This document shows, in pieces, positions 1 through 12,200 of a stretch of 64,000 nucleotides of DNA. Source of the stretch: Lantana camara (lineage: Eukaryota > Streptophyta > Magnoliopsida > Lamiales > Verbenaceae); assembly GCA_037501455.1 (NCBI GenBank), contig CM074858.1, positions 20,898,501 through 20,962,500 of the forward strand, written 5' to 3'. Every line of letters starts with the position of its first letter. Position 1 is the stretch's first letter. The position numbers and the translations under genes were made by a program. The notes beneath the pieces are model-generated. The model saw only the letters and a list, made by a program, of their open reading frames with translations, ran no database searches and had not been told where the DNA came from.

Positions 1-2
1 TA

Positions 3-1145
3 AAAGGTGGGTTTGATGGAATTTGGGTGATTGTGGACCGTTTGACGAAGTCTGCACATTTTCTGCCGGTTCGGATGTCGTATAAGATTCGCAAGCTAGC
101 CGAGCTTTATAACCGAGAGATTGTTAGACTTCACGGAATTCCGGTTAGTATTGTTTCAGACAGAGATCCTCGGTTCACTTCTAAGTTGTGGCGTGAGTTA
201 CAAGAGATTTTGGGTACGAAGCTTCAGTCTAGTACAACATTTCATCCTCAAACAGATGGTCAGTCCGAGAGATTAATAAGATATCTCGAGGATTTGCTTC
301 GAGCTTGTTCTTTGGATTTTCAGTCTTCTTGGCATGATCAGCTACCTCTGATTGAGTTTGCGTATAATAACAGTTTTCAAGCCTCGATTGGAATGGCACC
401 GTATGAGCTACTTTATGGTCGGAAGTGTCGTTCTCCGTTGTTCTTTGACCTGGAAGAGTGGAAATGGACTAAACAGGAAGGTGTTAAGAAGGGTGAGAAA
501 TTGGAAAAACCTTCTAAGGCCGTGGAAGCTATGGTTGAGAAAGTCCAATTAATTCAACAACGGATGAAATCAGCTCAGGACAGACAGAAGAGCTACGCCG
601 ATCTTTGTAAAAGGGATCTCGAGTTTGAAGTTGGAGACCGGGTATTCTTGAAGGCGTCTCCACGTAAAGGATTTGCTCGGATTGGGAAAGGAGATAAGCT
701 TAAGCCTCGTTACTTAGGTCCTTATGAGATTTTGGAAAGAATAGGAGAAGTTGCTTATAGATTGGACCTACCACCGAGCCTCACTGGGATTCATAATGTG
801 TTTCACGTTTCTCAGTTAAGGAAATACTGCCTCGATGAAACCGAGATCATTCCCGTTGAAGAAGTGGAATTGGAACCGAATCTAACGTTTGTTCAGAAAC
901 CGGTTATGATATTGGATAAGAAGTTTCAGGAATTAAGAAATCGGAAGATTCCCATGGTTAAGGTTCTTTGGAGAAGTGACAAAACCGAAGAAGCCACGTG
1001 GGAAACCGAAGACAAGATGAGATGGTTCCATCCAGAGTTGTTCCCTTCCGATCTTGAATCTGGGGACCAGATTCTTTTAAAGAGGGAGGATTGTAACGCC
1101 CCCAGCTTTCGGCATTTCAGGTATGAACGACACGTGTGGGTTTGA
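3..1145 (+). CDS. Ty3/gypsy chromovirus Pol, C-terminal part (integrase + chromodomain-like tail), partial
   Basis: The reading frame is already open at the window edge, so the 5' part lies outside. The visible protein is the integrase, which joins element cDNA to host DNA. Seen in order: the core after its first Asp ([10 protein letters not shown]), the second catalytic Asp region (VSDRDPRFTS), the catalytic Glu in TDGQSERLIRY, a GKGDKLKPRYLGPYEI stretch typical of the C-terminal domain, and a tail ([17 protein letters not shown] ... EEATWE) resembling the chromodomain of Tekay/Del-type chromoviruses. The frame has no internal stop. It overlaps the start of the downstream LTR by about 50 bases and ends at TGA 1143-1145; the same overlap occurs in the chromovirus at the other end of the window. 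Lineage is inferred from the tail and the long LTR. Confidence 0.93.
   Translation, partial: KGGFDGIWVIVDRLTKSAHFLPVRMSYKIRKLAELYNREIVRLHGIPVSIVSDRDPRFTSKLWRELQEILGTKLQSSTTFHPQTDGQSERLIRYLEDLLRACSLDFQSSWHDQLPLIEFAYNNSFQASIGMAPYELLYGRKCRSPLFFDLEEWKWTKQEGVKKGEKLEKPSKAVEAMVEKVQLIQQRMKSAQDRQKSYADLCKRDLEFEVGDRVFLKASPRKGFARIGKGDKLKPRYLGPYEILERIGEVAYRLDLPPSLTGIHNVFHVSQLRKYCLDETEIIPVEEVELEPNLTFVQKPVMILDKKFQELRNRKIPMVKVLWRSDKTEEATWETEDKMRWFHPELFPSDLESGDQILLKREDCNAPSFRHFRYERHVWV
1079..1091 (+). other. Polypurine tract before 3' LTR
   Basis: A purine-rich run (AAAGAGGGAGGA) directly precedes the TGTAAC start of the LTR. This is where plus-strand DNA synthesis is primed in LTR retrotransposons. The equivalent site at 61412-61428 has the same layout. 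Confidence 0.75.
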
Positions 1146-3617
1146 GAGTTATAATTTAATTATTATTTGATCATTTCTTTAATTTTTCATGTCATGACAT
1201 AATTTTATAAAATTATATTCTAAGTGTTTTATTGAAATTCATATCATATTATAATTATTGCATAAATTGAACATGATTGCAACGTGAATTACATTCTTGA
1301 GCATGATTTAATTTCTTTTATGGCCTTACTTGCTCATTTTCATGAATTTGGGGACTTAATTGCATTGGACTTAATTGATCAATTGTTATGAAATTTAACC
1401 TAATTGCATAACTTAATAAATTAGGGACTTAATAGCAAATTGGGGCTTTTCTTCTTGGTACTTAGCAGCATTTCACGTACCTTGTCTTCATTTCTCATAC
1501 AAACATTTCATACACATTGTTCTTGCTTTCCTTTCAACCGAACCAAAACCCTTGTCAAGGAGTAGGGAGATTTCATCATTTTAAGCTATAATTTGTGGGT
1601 TTTGTGGTCATTGAAACGTCATCAACATCTTCTCTTCATCTTAGCATCCATTTCTTTCATTTGAGGTAATTTTGGAGACTTGATGATTTTCTTGAATATA
1701 TGGGGTAGATAGGGCTTTGCAATGACTTGGTTAATTTGTATATTAGTTATTGGAAATATGTTTATGAACTTTGAGCTTAAGTTGGATGCATTTATCTTGA
1801 GATTTTTAGACTTGAAGCATGAATGAGTATATGGGTTTCAAATGATGAATTCTTGATGATCTAACTTGGAAATGAGTGTTTACATGAGTTATTATTGATC
1901 TATATGTATGCTAGTATGTGTATATCATGATATTTGAGCATTTAATCTTGGTTTGAAGTCATTTTTATGGTTGGTGTTTTTGGTTCGTTGCTGCCCTATT
2001 TCTGCCTCTACTTTCTGCTGCATTCGTATGTTTGGAACGGCCCTTCCCGTCCCAGTTCATTCTGGGAACGGCCGTTCCCACCCCATGCCAGCTGTCCCGC
2101 GAGACTGGGAACGGCCCTTCCCAGTTTTGGCCTGTGGCCGGAACGGCCGTTCCCAGCCCCAAAATTTTCCCAAATCTTTACAGACGCGCGGGATTTGGTT
2201 CGGGGAGCTGGGAACGGCCCTTCCCAGCCCCAGTTCAAAACTGGAACGGCCGTTCCCAGGCTCCAGTGGGTGTGTAAAATTTTCTGCATAAAATTGCATT
2301 TTCCAAACCCGTTTTTAATGCCTTAATTGATCGATACGTATTATTATATGATTGTTTTATGCATGAAATTGATCATATCATTCCATAAATTATCATTGCA
2401 CGTTTTAACGTTCATGATCACGCCGTTCGTCCTAATTGGTACATTTTGAGTCGTGTCTCACGGACAATTGTCTTTCTTGCACAGACCAGCTTCCTGGTGA
2501 CGAGAAGCAGGCCCCGTAAGCTGTTTCCTTGTTTGTTTTGGTCGTTCAGGTGAGGTTTAATTCTAGATACATAGAACCCATAAAACCCTATGTGAAGTTT
2601 TAAGCCAAAATTGTACCTATATATCTATAGTTTTCAAATGTTCTTGGTTTTCAAAGGATTTACCGAACTATTGTATTATATTGATGGATTGATTGTTTGG
2701 CGAGTATCGTATTGCACTGTGGGCCCGAGGGTAGTGGCTCGAGTCAACCGGGAAAGCATGGGCTGACGAGTAACTCGAGCGCTATTCTCACCAAATTGGG
2801 ATGACCCCTGAACCCCCTACGAGATTAGGGGAGGAAGGAGTACCGGGCTTAGGGATTCGTGTACCCTCTGCCCAGACTGACTGGATGGTGGGGCCTTGCA
2901 ATCCCACCACCACCCGGAGGAAGAAGGCGTTAATGAAACTTCTAATTGTGCACCGTAATGAATTGCTTGATCACCTAACCATTAAATAATTGATTGATTT
3001 ATTGTACACAGTCGGAGTAAGGTTGGAGAATTGCCCTCACTCGCCAGGCCACGAATTGATTGTATTGAATTGATTAAATTGATAAATGGAATTAGTTGTA
3101 ACCTCGGGTGATAGTATCTCTTATTTTACTGAATTGTATTGTTATTTTCCAAAATTATTACCCGAGATTATAACTTGCATGTATGTGCGCTTATATTTAT
3201 TTATACCCCTCGCTCAGTCCGTGTTGGACTGACACCTCAACTTTTCAGTTTTGCAGGTGCGTGCTAGGCGGGAATTAGAGTCTAGCTTGTCTTTAATTTG
3301 GGTCTAGCACACTTCACCTCATATTTTGTTCATGTATAGATACTTGATATTTTGTAGCATGCCTTATTACTTATTTTGGAGATGATATTGTATTGATATG
3401 TATTGTTGGTGCCTATTAGTATTGAATGAATTATTGCTTCCGCTTTTATTACTCTGAATTGATTGTTTGGTTTGGGGTTAGTCCCGGCTAGCCTTGTTGT
3501 CGTTTTTTTATTGTCTCCCGTTCGCTATACCTTTGGTTCATGTATGGATTGACCATTTCATATGTGGACTGGGGCTATAGTGCGGGGGATGTGGTGCCTA
3601 GCGTTCCGGGTGCTACA
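1092..3617 (+). repeat. 3' LTR of the 5'-truncated gypsy chromovirus (2526 bp)
   Basis: It starts TGTAACGCCCCC and ends GGGTGCTACA, so the ends are TG...CA with short inverted complements. It directly follows a polypurine tract. The 5' end resembles the LTR fragment at 32585-33163, and the 3' end (GTGCGGGGGATGTGGTGC) resembles the reverse-strand fragment at 32121-32583. The middle is AT-rich except for a GC-rich palindrome array (2034-2257). The partner 5' LTR is outside the window, so neither target duplication nor age can be read. Short ORFs inside it are not credible genes. Confidence 0.88.
2034..2257. repeat. Six-copy alternating palindrome array in LTR
   Basis: Six copies of GGAACGGCC[C/G]TTCCC begin at 2034, 2064, 2107, 2140, 2210 and 2243. 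Copies 1, 3 and 5 carry GGCCC; copies 2, 4 and 6 carry GGCCG and form the perfect palindrome GGAACGGCCGTTCC. The arrangement is three dimers with 30-33 bp inside each pair. It could be a protein-binding array or a hairpin-forming RNA segment; nothing in the sequence settles which. Confidence 0.9.
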
Positions 3618-4471
3618 AACAGCCTCCTGAGATTTGACGAAATTACAGATTATCCCCTGAGATTTGATGAAATTGCAGATTATCCCCTGAGGTTTAGGAT
3701 GCAAGGACTGAAATTTTTAGAGGGTTTGATGTAAATACTTGAGTTTGCATCTACCTAATTTTTTTTTTTCAATGAATATTACTTAATGATATTTTAATAT
3801 TTTTATGATAAATTAATTTCATACATAGAGTTTATAGATACCTAATATTTTACTGTAGATATTGATCATGCATGTTCAACGTTTGAAATATTTGTTTAAA
3901 TGACTCTGACGGATATTTATGTGAATTTACTAATATATTTGTTGATGTTGGTGTGTTTATGATTTTCAATTTTAAGGGACAAATTTGGTAATGCACTAAT
4001 TGATACTTCTGTGTGTTTTAATTATATGAAATTTTATTTTAAGGAAAAGATTGTTATAAATATAAATAAATTATTTTAAATTAATTTTAAATGAACTTGT
4101 ACAAGATATATTTAAAACTAAGATATAAATATAAGAGAGAATTTACAATTTTCTATCATACTTCATAAAAATAAAAATGCATGGAATATCTAATTTAATT
4201 TATATTTATAGATAAAATATTAAATTTAAATTAAATAACAATTTTTTAAATACAAAAATTCTAAAATTAACTAATATTATAATTATATCATTAAACTCTT
4301 AGTAAGATTACAATATACCCCCTAAGGGTATTTTTGGAATGTAAATATGAGTTTAAACGGTATGATTAACGGTGGTGAAATTTGTGAGAGAGTGTAAAGG
4401 TCACGGGAAATTCGTAATTTCTCAAACCTTAAGAGGTAATCTATAATTTCGTCAAATCTTAGAGGACTGTT
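3618..4471. mobile_element. Non-coding TIR (MITE-like) element, ~0.85 kb
   Basis: The left end (AACAGCCTCCTGAGATTTGA) and the reverse complement of the right end (AACAGTCCTCTAAGATTTGA) match as terminal inverted repeats, and the match continues through GACGAAATTA. The interior is very AT-rich and without a gene. The left arm has a 30-bp tandem duplication (3631-3660 and 3661-3690). The left end abuts the LTR exactly and I find no target duplication, so either the LTR insertion cut the element or the boundary is slightly off. Confidence 0.6.
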
Positions 4472-4662
4472 CGTAACTATTCCCACTTTGCTTCCTCCTT
4501 AATTTATTGTTTGTTAATAAATTACAAAACAAACACACTGTTTTTGAGTAACCCTCGTACGCATGAAGCGGCTCAATAGTAAATACTAACCCAAGTTGTT
4601 AATGATAGTTTTTAATGACAATGACTTCGGGTTTCAACCTTTTTTTTACCACTTTAAAAGTT

Positions 4663-4856
4663 GAGGAAAAAACAGATTGCCTCCTGTACTATGGCTATTT
4701 TTTTAATTTTTTGTCTGAACTTTAAAATGCCTCATATTGCCATCTACGCTTTCTTAAAATTATCAGATCACTATCTAGCTCCATCTTTTTGGCAAAATTC
4801 CGGCCAAAATAATATCACGTGAGAAGGGGCATGCATTTTCAATGGTATTTTCGTCT
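4663..4856 (+). repeat. MULE left terminal inverted repeat
   Basis: Aligns with the reverse complement of 19432-19625 over about 190 bp; shared stretches include TTTTTTTAATTTTTTGTC and TTATCAGATCACTATCT. The last clearly shared segment is GGTATTT..CGTC near 4846-4856. Long TIRs of this kind usually carry the promoter and the transposase binding site. Confidence 0.9.
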
Positions 4857-5069
4857 TTTTCCCAATTAAATGAAGGTCAATATTAACTTTTTATATTTGT
4901 AGCGCTTTTTCTTGATTTTATATACCTACCTACGCAACAACTACTTGGCCCTTATTCTTCTTCTTCCTTACAGATTACAACAACGTACTGAGGTGGGAAA
5001 CAACATAGATGATTTCTGCAGATGAGTTAGTAAAAACTGAAACAACATGATTTTTACGATTATTCATAT

Positions 5070-5356
5070 ATGCATCCAGAATTTCAGAAAAAAAAAAGAT
5101 ATTAAAATACCAAAAAATATTGCATCCAGAATTTCAGGAAAAAAAACCAAAATATCAGACATTGTTGCTTCCAGAATTTCAAAAAAAAAAAAAAAAAATT
5201 GCATCCCGAATTTTATAACAAAAGATACCAAAATATTAGACATTATTGCATCCAAAATTTCAGAAAAAATAGATACTAAATTATATAAGACATTATTGCA
5301 TCCAGAATTTCAAAAAAAAAATAAAAAATTGCATCCAGAATTTCAGATTGCATCCA
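5070..5356. repeat. Minisatellite of TGCATCCAGAATTTCA units
   Basis: About seven to eight copies of TGCATCCAGAATTTCA (some altered, e.g. TGCTTCCAGAATTTCA) are separated by A-rich spacers of variable length, several with GACATTAT just before the unit. The array sits inside the MULE between its left TIR and the 3' end of the transposase gene. The rest of 4857-5522 is AT-rich with no recognisable gene. The frame that stays open on the plus strand here is a by-product of the repeat. Confidence 0.85.
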
Positions 5357-5522
5357 TAAAGCAACATGGTTGTTACAGTTCAATAAGATCCCCAAAACAT
5401 GGTTGTTACCGTTCATCATCCCACAAAATATTAACTAAGTTGTTTGATCAATCATGAGCAACTAGACAAAATAAACAATATAAGCAACACCTAATATCAA
5501 TTACAACATAAACTATCAGCAC

Positions 5523-7264
5523 TCATTCATTATGCAGTTGATCCTCACCCGTGCCAACAATGTTTTTCAAAGATGTCCCTTTTCTTAGTCTTGTAAACTT
5601 TACTCCCTGTGTGATGCTTCTCCCAGTAGGCTTCCAAGTTGGTTTTGTCAATGCACTTGAGGACTGAGCTTTAGGAAAAACTTGTGAAAATTGTGAAGGA
5701 AAATTAGACTTTGACTGTTTTCCTTTAGCTTTTGTTGCAACTTCAACAGCAACATCTTGAACTTGTGGTTTCTTAGTAGGTTGTAACTTCCTCCTTAGAC
5801 CTAGTGTCTTTGTTGTAGATGTTGTTGCCTGTGAACTTTGTTGTGTGCTATTTGCTTTCCTTTTTGTTCCCTGCAATAAGAAATAAATTGTAAAATGCTA
5901 GAGAATTCAAGTAAAATTCAAAGGACTTTTTAACTAAAAATAAGATTTACCTTTGACTTTGTTTGTCTCTCTAGATTCCCAGCTGGAACTTCATGTCTCT
6001 CATCTGTTTCAAGCCTTGTCTTATTTAAATGACATCCTCTTTTGTTATGATCAGGCTTCTTACATAGGGAACATGTCATTGTAACTCCCTTCCTGCCTAA
6101 CTTTGTTTTGTCACCCTTTCCGACCTCATCTAGTCCTTTCTTTCTGGAGTGTAGTTTTGGTCTACCTGGAAGTCTTTGGATTACAGGAGGTTGCAAAGGA
6201 GCATGATTGACTTTTGGCCACATATCACTGCTATCTAAAGTGTCCATCATGTGGTTATAACTCTTCAAGAATGTTGTCTTGCTATAGCAAGGGTGGACAT
6301 ATTCCTCCACAGTGAGGCCTAACTCCCATAAAGCACATATAGCATATGCACATGGAATCCCAGATAGCTCCCACCATCTACAACTGCAAGTTCTTTCTCC
6401 TATATGGACTTTAAACCTCTTCCCATAACAACCTTCCAACTCAAATTGATCTTTACCATTCCAATGGGGAATATACTCCATTGCCTTTCCTTTGTGATAC
6501 TCTAAGATTTTGACTATCTTAGGACAAATATCACCATCAAATTTATCCATCTTATCCCTTCTCACATACAATCTCTTCATCAGGAGTGTTCTTATACTCT
6601 CAAGCATATTAATGATTGGTTTAGACCTTGCTGTCAATATCATAGAGTTAAAACTCTCTGACATGTTATTTAATAGTATGTCACACTTAGAAAATGATGA
6701 AAAATGTGACTAAGACCATTGTGCAGCAGGCCTTTGAGCCAACCAATAGAAAGCTTTTTCATCCTTCTCCTTAATATCAGACATTATTTTCTCAAAATCA
6801 ACCACTCTAGTTGCCCTTGCTGCAGCCCACATCATGTTTTTCAACCAAAGACCTTTATGAGAGACTTTAAAATTCTTATACAAATGCATCACGCAACATC
6901 TATGTTCACAACCAGGCAAAATCTGATCAATAGCTTCAACTAGACCCTTTTGTTTATCTGATATTACAGTCCATGAATATGTGTTCTGAATGTTCAGGTC
7001 GGTTTTAATCAAGTCAATAAACCATAACCAAGATTTGGTTTTTTCCTTCTCAACAACAGCATAAGCAAAAGGATAAATGCAGTTGTTGGCGTCTACACCA
7101 ACAGCAGTTAATAAGATCCCCCCATTATTACTTTTCAAATGACAACCATCAAAGAACAAGACAGGCCTACAACCCTCCATGATACCCTTTTTCAAAGCAC
7201 CCCAACACACATAAAATCTCTTGAAAGTTGGAAGACCATTTAACAATTTACTCTTAATTTTCAC
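5523..7264 (-). pseudogene. MULE transposase, catalytic and C-terminal part
   Basis: Minus-strand exons 7264-5951 and 5870-5523 flank an 80-bp intron (5871-5950; donor GTAAAT, acceptor TTGCAG). 7264-6710 is the MULE transposase domain, with VLFFDGCHLK and TVISDKQKG bearing the first two catalytic Asp residues and a CCVMHLYKNF motif. Next come a SWIM zinc finger (CSCRWWELSGIPCAYAICAL) and a zinc knuckle CSLCKKPDHNKRGC. The C-terminal tail is basic and Ser/Thr-rich. Two defects are seen: an in-frame TAG at 6710-6712 after PAAQWS, and Tyr in the SWIM finger where the family normally has His (CxH). The protein is cut from its N-terminal part (17306-19006) by the copia insertion. MULE transposases excise and reinsert the element by binding its TIRs; this copy can hardly do so. 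Confidence 0.9.
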
Positions 7265-7273
7265 AGTAGTACC

Positions 7274-9236
7274 TGTTGGAATTCGTCAACCCTAACGCAG
7301 CGGAAGTTAAAATTTTTAGGGATTATAAAACCAATTTATCGGAATTCCAAACAAGATCACCTTTGATTAAAGATTTACGATTTAAATCAAAGTAGAATCA
7401 AATACCTCTTTTGCTTCCAGTTGATGACGATGATGTGAAGGTTTTCCAAAACCTATCCGGTTCTCTTCTATTCGATCTTCTTCCAAGAATCCCACGCGGA
7501 ATTCCTCTAAGGTAGTCCACGACTCGTAATTGAATAACTAATCAATTAGCACACTAGAACACTAATTAGATATTGATTATCTAATAGTATTCTCAATACT
7601 GTATTGAGAAAAGAGAGAGAAGAGAGAGACTTGGAGAGAAAGCAGAAAAGAAGAAAAACAACGATGTTTTTTTTTCTCCTCCAAATCTTGCTTTTAATAC
7701 ATAACCCTAGGTCAAAAACCCTATGGGCTGGTCATGGGCCTTAATTTAATTCCTACTAATTAATTAAAGACCCAACACTCATTTTAATTAATGGACTTAA
7801 TTTAATTGCATTAATTAAATCACAAGTCCAATCTAATTAAATTGGTGGACTTAAAAATTAATTACTCTTAATTAAATTTCAAGTCCAATTAATTTAAATA
7901 CACTTATTTAAATTAATGTTAACCCTTTAACATCTATCCTCGATAGCTTAACAATTAAGCATAAATTAATTAATACAATTATTAATTAATTACTCTCTCT
8001 CATATAATAAATTAAACTCTTTTAATTTATCTATCAATCTCTATTGATCTTTAGATAATCACGTTGTTCAATTCGAGTCATTGTGTGACCCCTTAGGTTC
8101 ACCAATGAATAGCAGTAGGCCCACATTCTTAATGTGGTATTTTAGATAACAATTTATCTTATTGATTCAATTAAACCCTTTCAATTAATCACTGTTTAAT
8201 TAAAACTCCTTTTAATTAATCAGTACCTACAGATCATGATCGATGTCTAGTGACAAGCTCATGACCACCCATCCAACAGGTGAAGTTTATGCTGTGAACC
8301 TTTCAGTCTCATGGATACCGTGAGATAAGATCCTTCTATCGACCAATCCCCGATTAGGACCTAGGGCATGGGAATAATAGAACCCTATTAATCCTAATGC
8401 TATGAATTAATTCTAATAGCAATTCCATTTGATCTAACACTCTAGGAAACTCATTTCCTAATTTAGATCTCACTACCTTGAGCAAGGATTTAAGTGGAAT
8501 GTACTACACTAGAATTCATGGGTGATTCACTCGTTCTTCTAGACGAGCGATAGATTCTATGTTGGCTTCTCATATGCCCCCATACATGATTCGAACAATA
8601 CCAACATACAACCATAACGAGATTCATGGAACCCATGAATCTCTTGGCGCATATCAAACACTGCCCTTGTCATGCACAGAGCATCAATGGAGCCTCAAGT
8701 CTAAGGACCATTTAGACACTACCATAACCAGGGAACCAACCTCATCATTAAGGCATAAAAGCCTTACCCCATTGAGGTGTCCCCATCGGGATCCTCAGTG
8801 TACTTGTTCCCTAACAAGCACCCCCATACGCATGTGAATGTCTCTACATTCAATACTTATGAAACAAAGTAACCTTTCTTAAAGGCACGTCGTATGAGCA
8901 AGTCTCAAACGAGTCAAGTCAACATCCCCGTGCTTATTAGACTCTTTGACTTGGAGTTGATTTAGGTCACGCCATAGAGACTTGTTTCATAACCTCCATC
9001 CCTATGCGAGGTCAAGTCCCGTAGCTCAATGTGACCTTGGGGTTTCATCCATACACAATCAGTTATAATATGCAATTAATAAACTTGAATGAGATATGAT
9101 GAATTGGCCACATAGAATTAAACGACTATGAAACGTTACATTTATTATTTCATTAATGTCACAAGTTGCTGCTAATAAGAGTAGTTTACAAAAAGAGGCC
9201 TAAACTATTTGGCTCTTCTAGGGCACTACTCTAACA
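7274..9236 (-). repeat. Copia 3' LTR
   Basis: On the plus strand it begins TGTTGGAATTCG and ends ACTCTAACA (TG...CA). In element orientation a TATTAAAAGC stretch near 7690-7705 could be the TATA region. The 7740-8240 part is dominated by TTAATTAA-like AT repeats. A short plus-strand ORF (8559-8837) recurs unchanged in the other LTR and is antisense to the element, so I do not call it a gene. Confidence 0.96.
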
Positions 9237-9250
9237 ATCTCCCACTTGCC
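9237..9250 (-). other. Copia polypurine tract
   Basis: Read on the minus strand, GGCAAGTGGGAGAT lies directly before the 3' LTR. AAGTGGGAGA is a common copia plus-strand primer. Confidence 0.85.
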
Positions 9251-9251
9251 C

Positions 9252-12200
9252 TCAGAGCCAATTGCCCATAGCCTTAAGACCCATCTCCTGGAGATGTCCT
9301 TCAAAGACCTTTTGGCTAAGAGGTTTAGTAAGCGGGTCTGCTACGTTTTCTGCCGAGGGTACACGTTCCACAATAACGTCGCCTCTTTCTACGATTTCTC
9401 TAATTAGATGAAATCTTCTTAGGATGTGCTTTGACCGTTGATGAGCTCTTGGTTCCTTTGATTGTGCAATCGCTCCGTTATTATCACAGAAGACAACGAC
9501 CGGGTCAGCAATGCTAGGCACTACATCCAACTCTTGGATGAAGTTTTTCATCCACACACCTTCTTTCGCTGCCTCTGATGCAGCTATATACTCCGCTTCA
9601 CAAGTGGAGTCGGCAGTAGTTTCCTGTTTGGAACTTTTCCAACTTACTGCACCACCATTTAACCGGAATATGAATCCGGACGTGGATTTAAAGTCGTCTA
9701 CATCCGACTGGAAGCTTGAGTCGGTGTATCCTTCTAGTTTCAGTTCTCCCTTTCCGCCATATACAAGAAATAAATCCTTAGTCCTTTTCAAGTACTTAAG
9801 GATGGATTTCACGGCAGACCAGTGACTCTCACCAAAGTTTGATTGAAATCGACTTGTAACGCTCAAAGCGTATGCGACATCAGGTCTAGTACATAACATA
9901 GCATACATTATGCTCCCTATTGCAGATGCATAGGGTATACGAGACATCCTATCCTTCTCTTCTTCAGTGTTAGGACACATTGATTTAGAGAGGATCAACC
10001 CATGTCTCATTGGGAGGAATCCTCTCTTACATTCCTCCATACTAAACCGTTTCAGTACTTTGTCTATGTACTGAACTTGGGACATACCTATTAATCTCTG
10101 TGATCTATCTCTATAGATTTTTATACCGAGAATAAAGGAAGCTTCTCCCAAGTCTTTCATGGAAAACTGAGTAGACAACCAAGTCTTTGTTGTTTGCAAC
10201 ACATCTTTCTCATTCCCAATGAGTAAGATATCGTCTACATACAACACCAAAAATTGTACGACTCGCCCACTAATTTTCTTGTAAACACATGGTTCATACT
10301 CGTTCTTGATAAAGCCAAACGATTTGACTGTCTCATCAGAACGGATGTTCCAACTTCTAGACGTCTGTTTGAGTCCATATATGGATCTCTGGAGTTTACA
10401 GACTTTCTGTTCGCTCCCACTGGATATGAAACCTTCCGGTTGTTCCATATAAATGTCTTTATCTAAATCTCCATTTAGAAAAGCCGTTTTCACATCCATT
10501 TGTCATATTTCGTAATCATAGTACGCAGCTATGGCTAGAAGTATCCGAATGGATTTAGGCATTGCTACAGGGGAATACGTTTCCTCAAAGTCAACACCTG
10601 GCCTTTGAGTGTATCCCTTAGCAACCAACCTAGCCTTGTAGGTTGCCACTTCTCCATCAGTTCCAAGCTTTCGCTTGTAGATCCATTTACATCCTATAGC
10701 TTTCTCGCCTTCAGGAAGATCTACCAAGGTCCATACCTTGTTGGAGTACATAGAGTCCATTTCGGAATTCATGGCTTGCTGCCATTTCATCGAATCTCTA
10801 TCCGATATTGCATCATCATATGATCTTGGATCACTATCCGATTGACCGGTTTCAGTTAGCAAATTGAGTCGGTCTGGCGGTCTAATTGTTCTCACAGATC
10901 TGCGAGGGCTTGTGTTTACTTCTTGTTGTGGGAAAGAGGAAGGTTCCATTACTTGATCATTTGTAGGTTCTTGTTGAACTTCAGTAAGTTCTGCAATCTT
11001 GCCTGACTTTTCAACTAGAAACTCTTTTTCTAGAAAAGTGGCATTCCTCGAAACAAACACCTTTTGTTCCGAGGGATCATAAAAATAGTAACCCACAGAC
11101 TCTCTAGGGTATCCTACAAATTTGCACAAACTGGATCTGGAATCCAATTTGTCTCCCACTAGTCTTTTGACGTATGCAGGACATCCCCAAACTCTAAGGT
11201 ATGAATAAGTAGGGGGTTTTGAAAACCACATCTTATATGGTATTTCGGGCACAGATTTGGAAGGAACTAAATTAATTATCTTCGCGGCCGTTTCAAGGGA
11301 ATAGCCCCAAAACGATACTGGAAGATCCGTGAAACTCATCATGGATCGGACCATATCCAATAAAGTCCGATTTCGTCGCTCGGAAACCCCATTCAGCTGA
11401 GGAGTCCCGGGCGGAGTCCATTGTGAGATAATCCCATTATCTTTCAAATAACCAATAAAGAGATCACTTAAATACTCGCCACCTCGATCTGATCGAAGAG
11501 CCTTAATTTTGCGATCTGTTTGGTTCTCAACCTCTGTCTTAAACTCTATGAATTTCTCAAAGGCCTCAGACTTATGTTTCATCAGGTACACATACCCATA
11601 TCTACTGAAATCATCAGTAAATGTGATGAAGTAATTACAGCCGTTTCGGGTACTAACATTTAGTGGTCCGCAAACATCTGTATGGATCAAATCCAAAAGA
11701 TTTTGGCTTCGCTCTACATGCCCTTTAAAAGGGGACTTAGTCATCTTTCCCTTTAAACAGGATTCACAAGTGGTTAACTCGTTTAGATCATTCGTACTGA
11801 ATGATCCTAAGTTAACCATCTTTAGAAGCCTATTCTTGGAGATATGTCCAAGTCTAGCATGCCAAATCTTTGCTGAAGTTTGGTCATTTGATTTTCGTTT
11901 GTTTTCTCGTTCGACATTTAGGAGATTTAAATTAGTATTAGTTAAATACAAACCATTTTGTAAAGACCCTAATGCATGTGAAGAACCATTCTTCAAAATG
12001 TAAAACATAGCATTAGTAATAGAGAAGGAAAAACCTTCCAAGTCTAGTACAGGAATGGAAATAATGTTTTTAACTAACTCTGGAACAAATAAAACATTGT
12101 TCAATACTAAAATAAAACCATCTCCTAACATTAACCTAACATGTCCTATGGCCTTTGCTGCAACTCTTGCTCCATTGCCTACTCGAAGAACATGTTCTCT

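Noticed and set aside
1953..2326. Overlapping ORFs on both strands in the first LTR
   Set aside because: They arise from the GC-rich palindrome array, which lacks stop codons in several frames; no protein family is recognisable.
5047..5457. 136-codon plus-strand ORF rich in Lys and Ile
   Set aside because: It is the translation of the TGCATCCAGAATTTCA minisatellite and A-runs.
8559..8837. 92-codon ORF on the plus strand, repeated at 16628-16906
   Set aside because: It is duplicated only because it lies in both copia LTRs, is antisense to the element, and has no domain or promoter.
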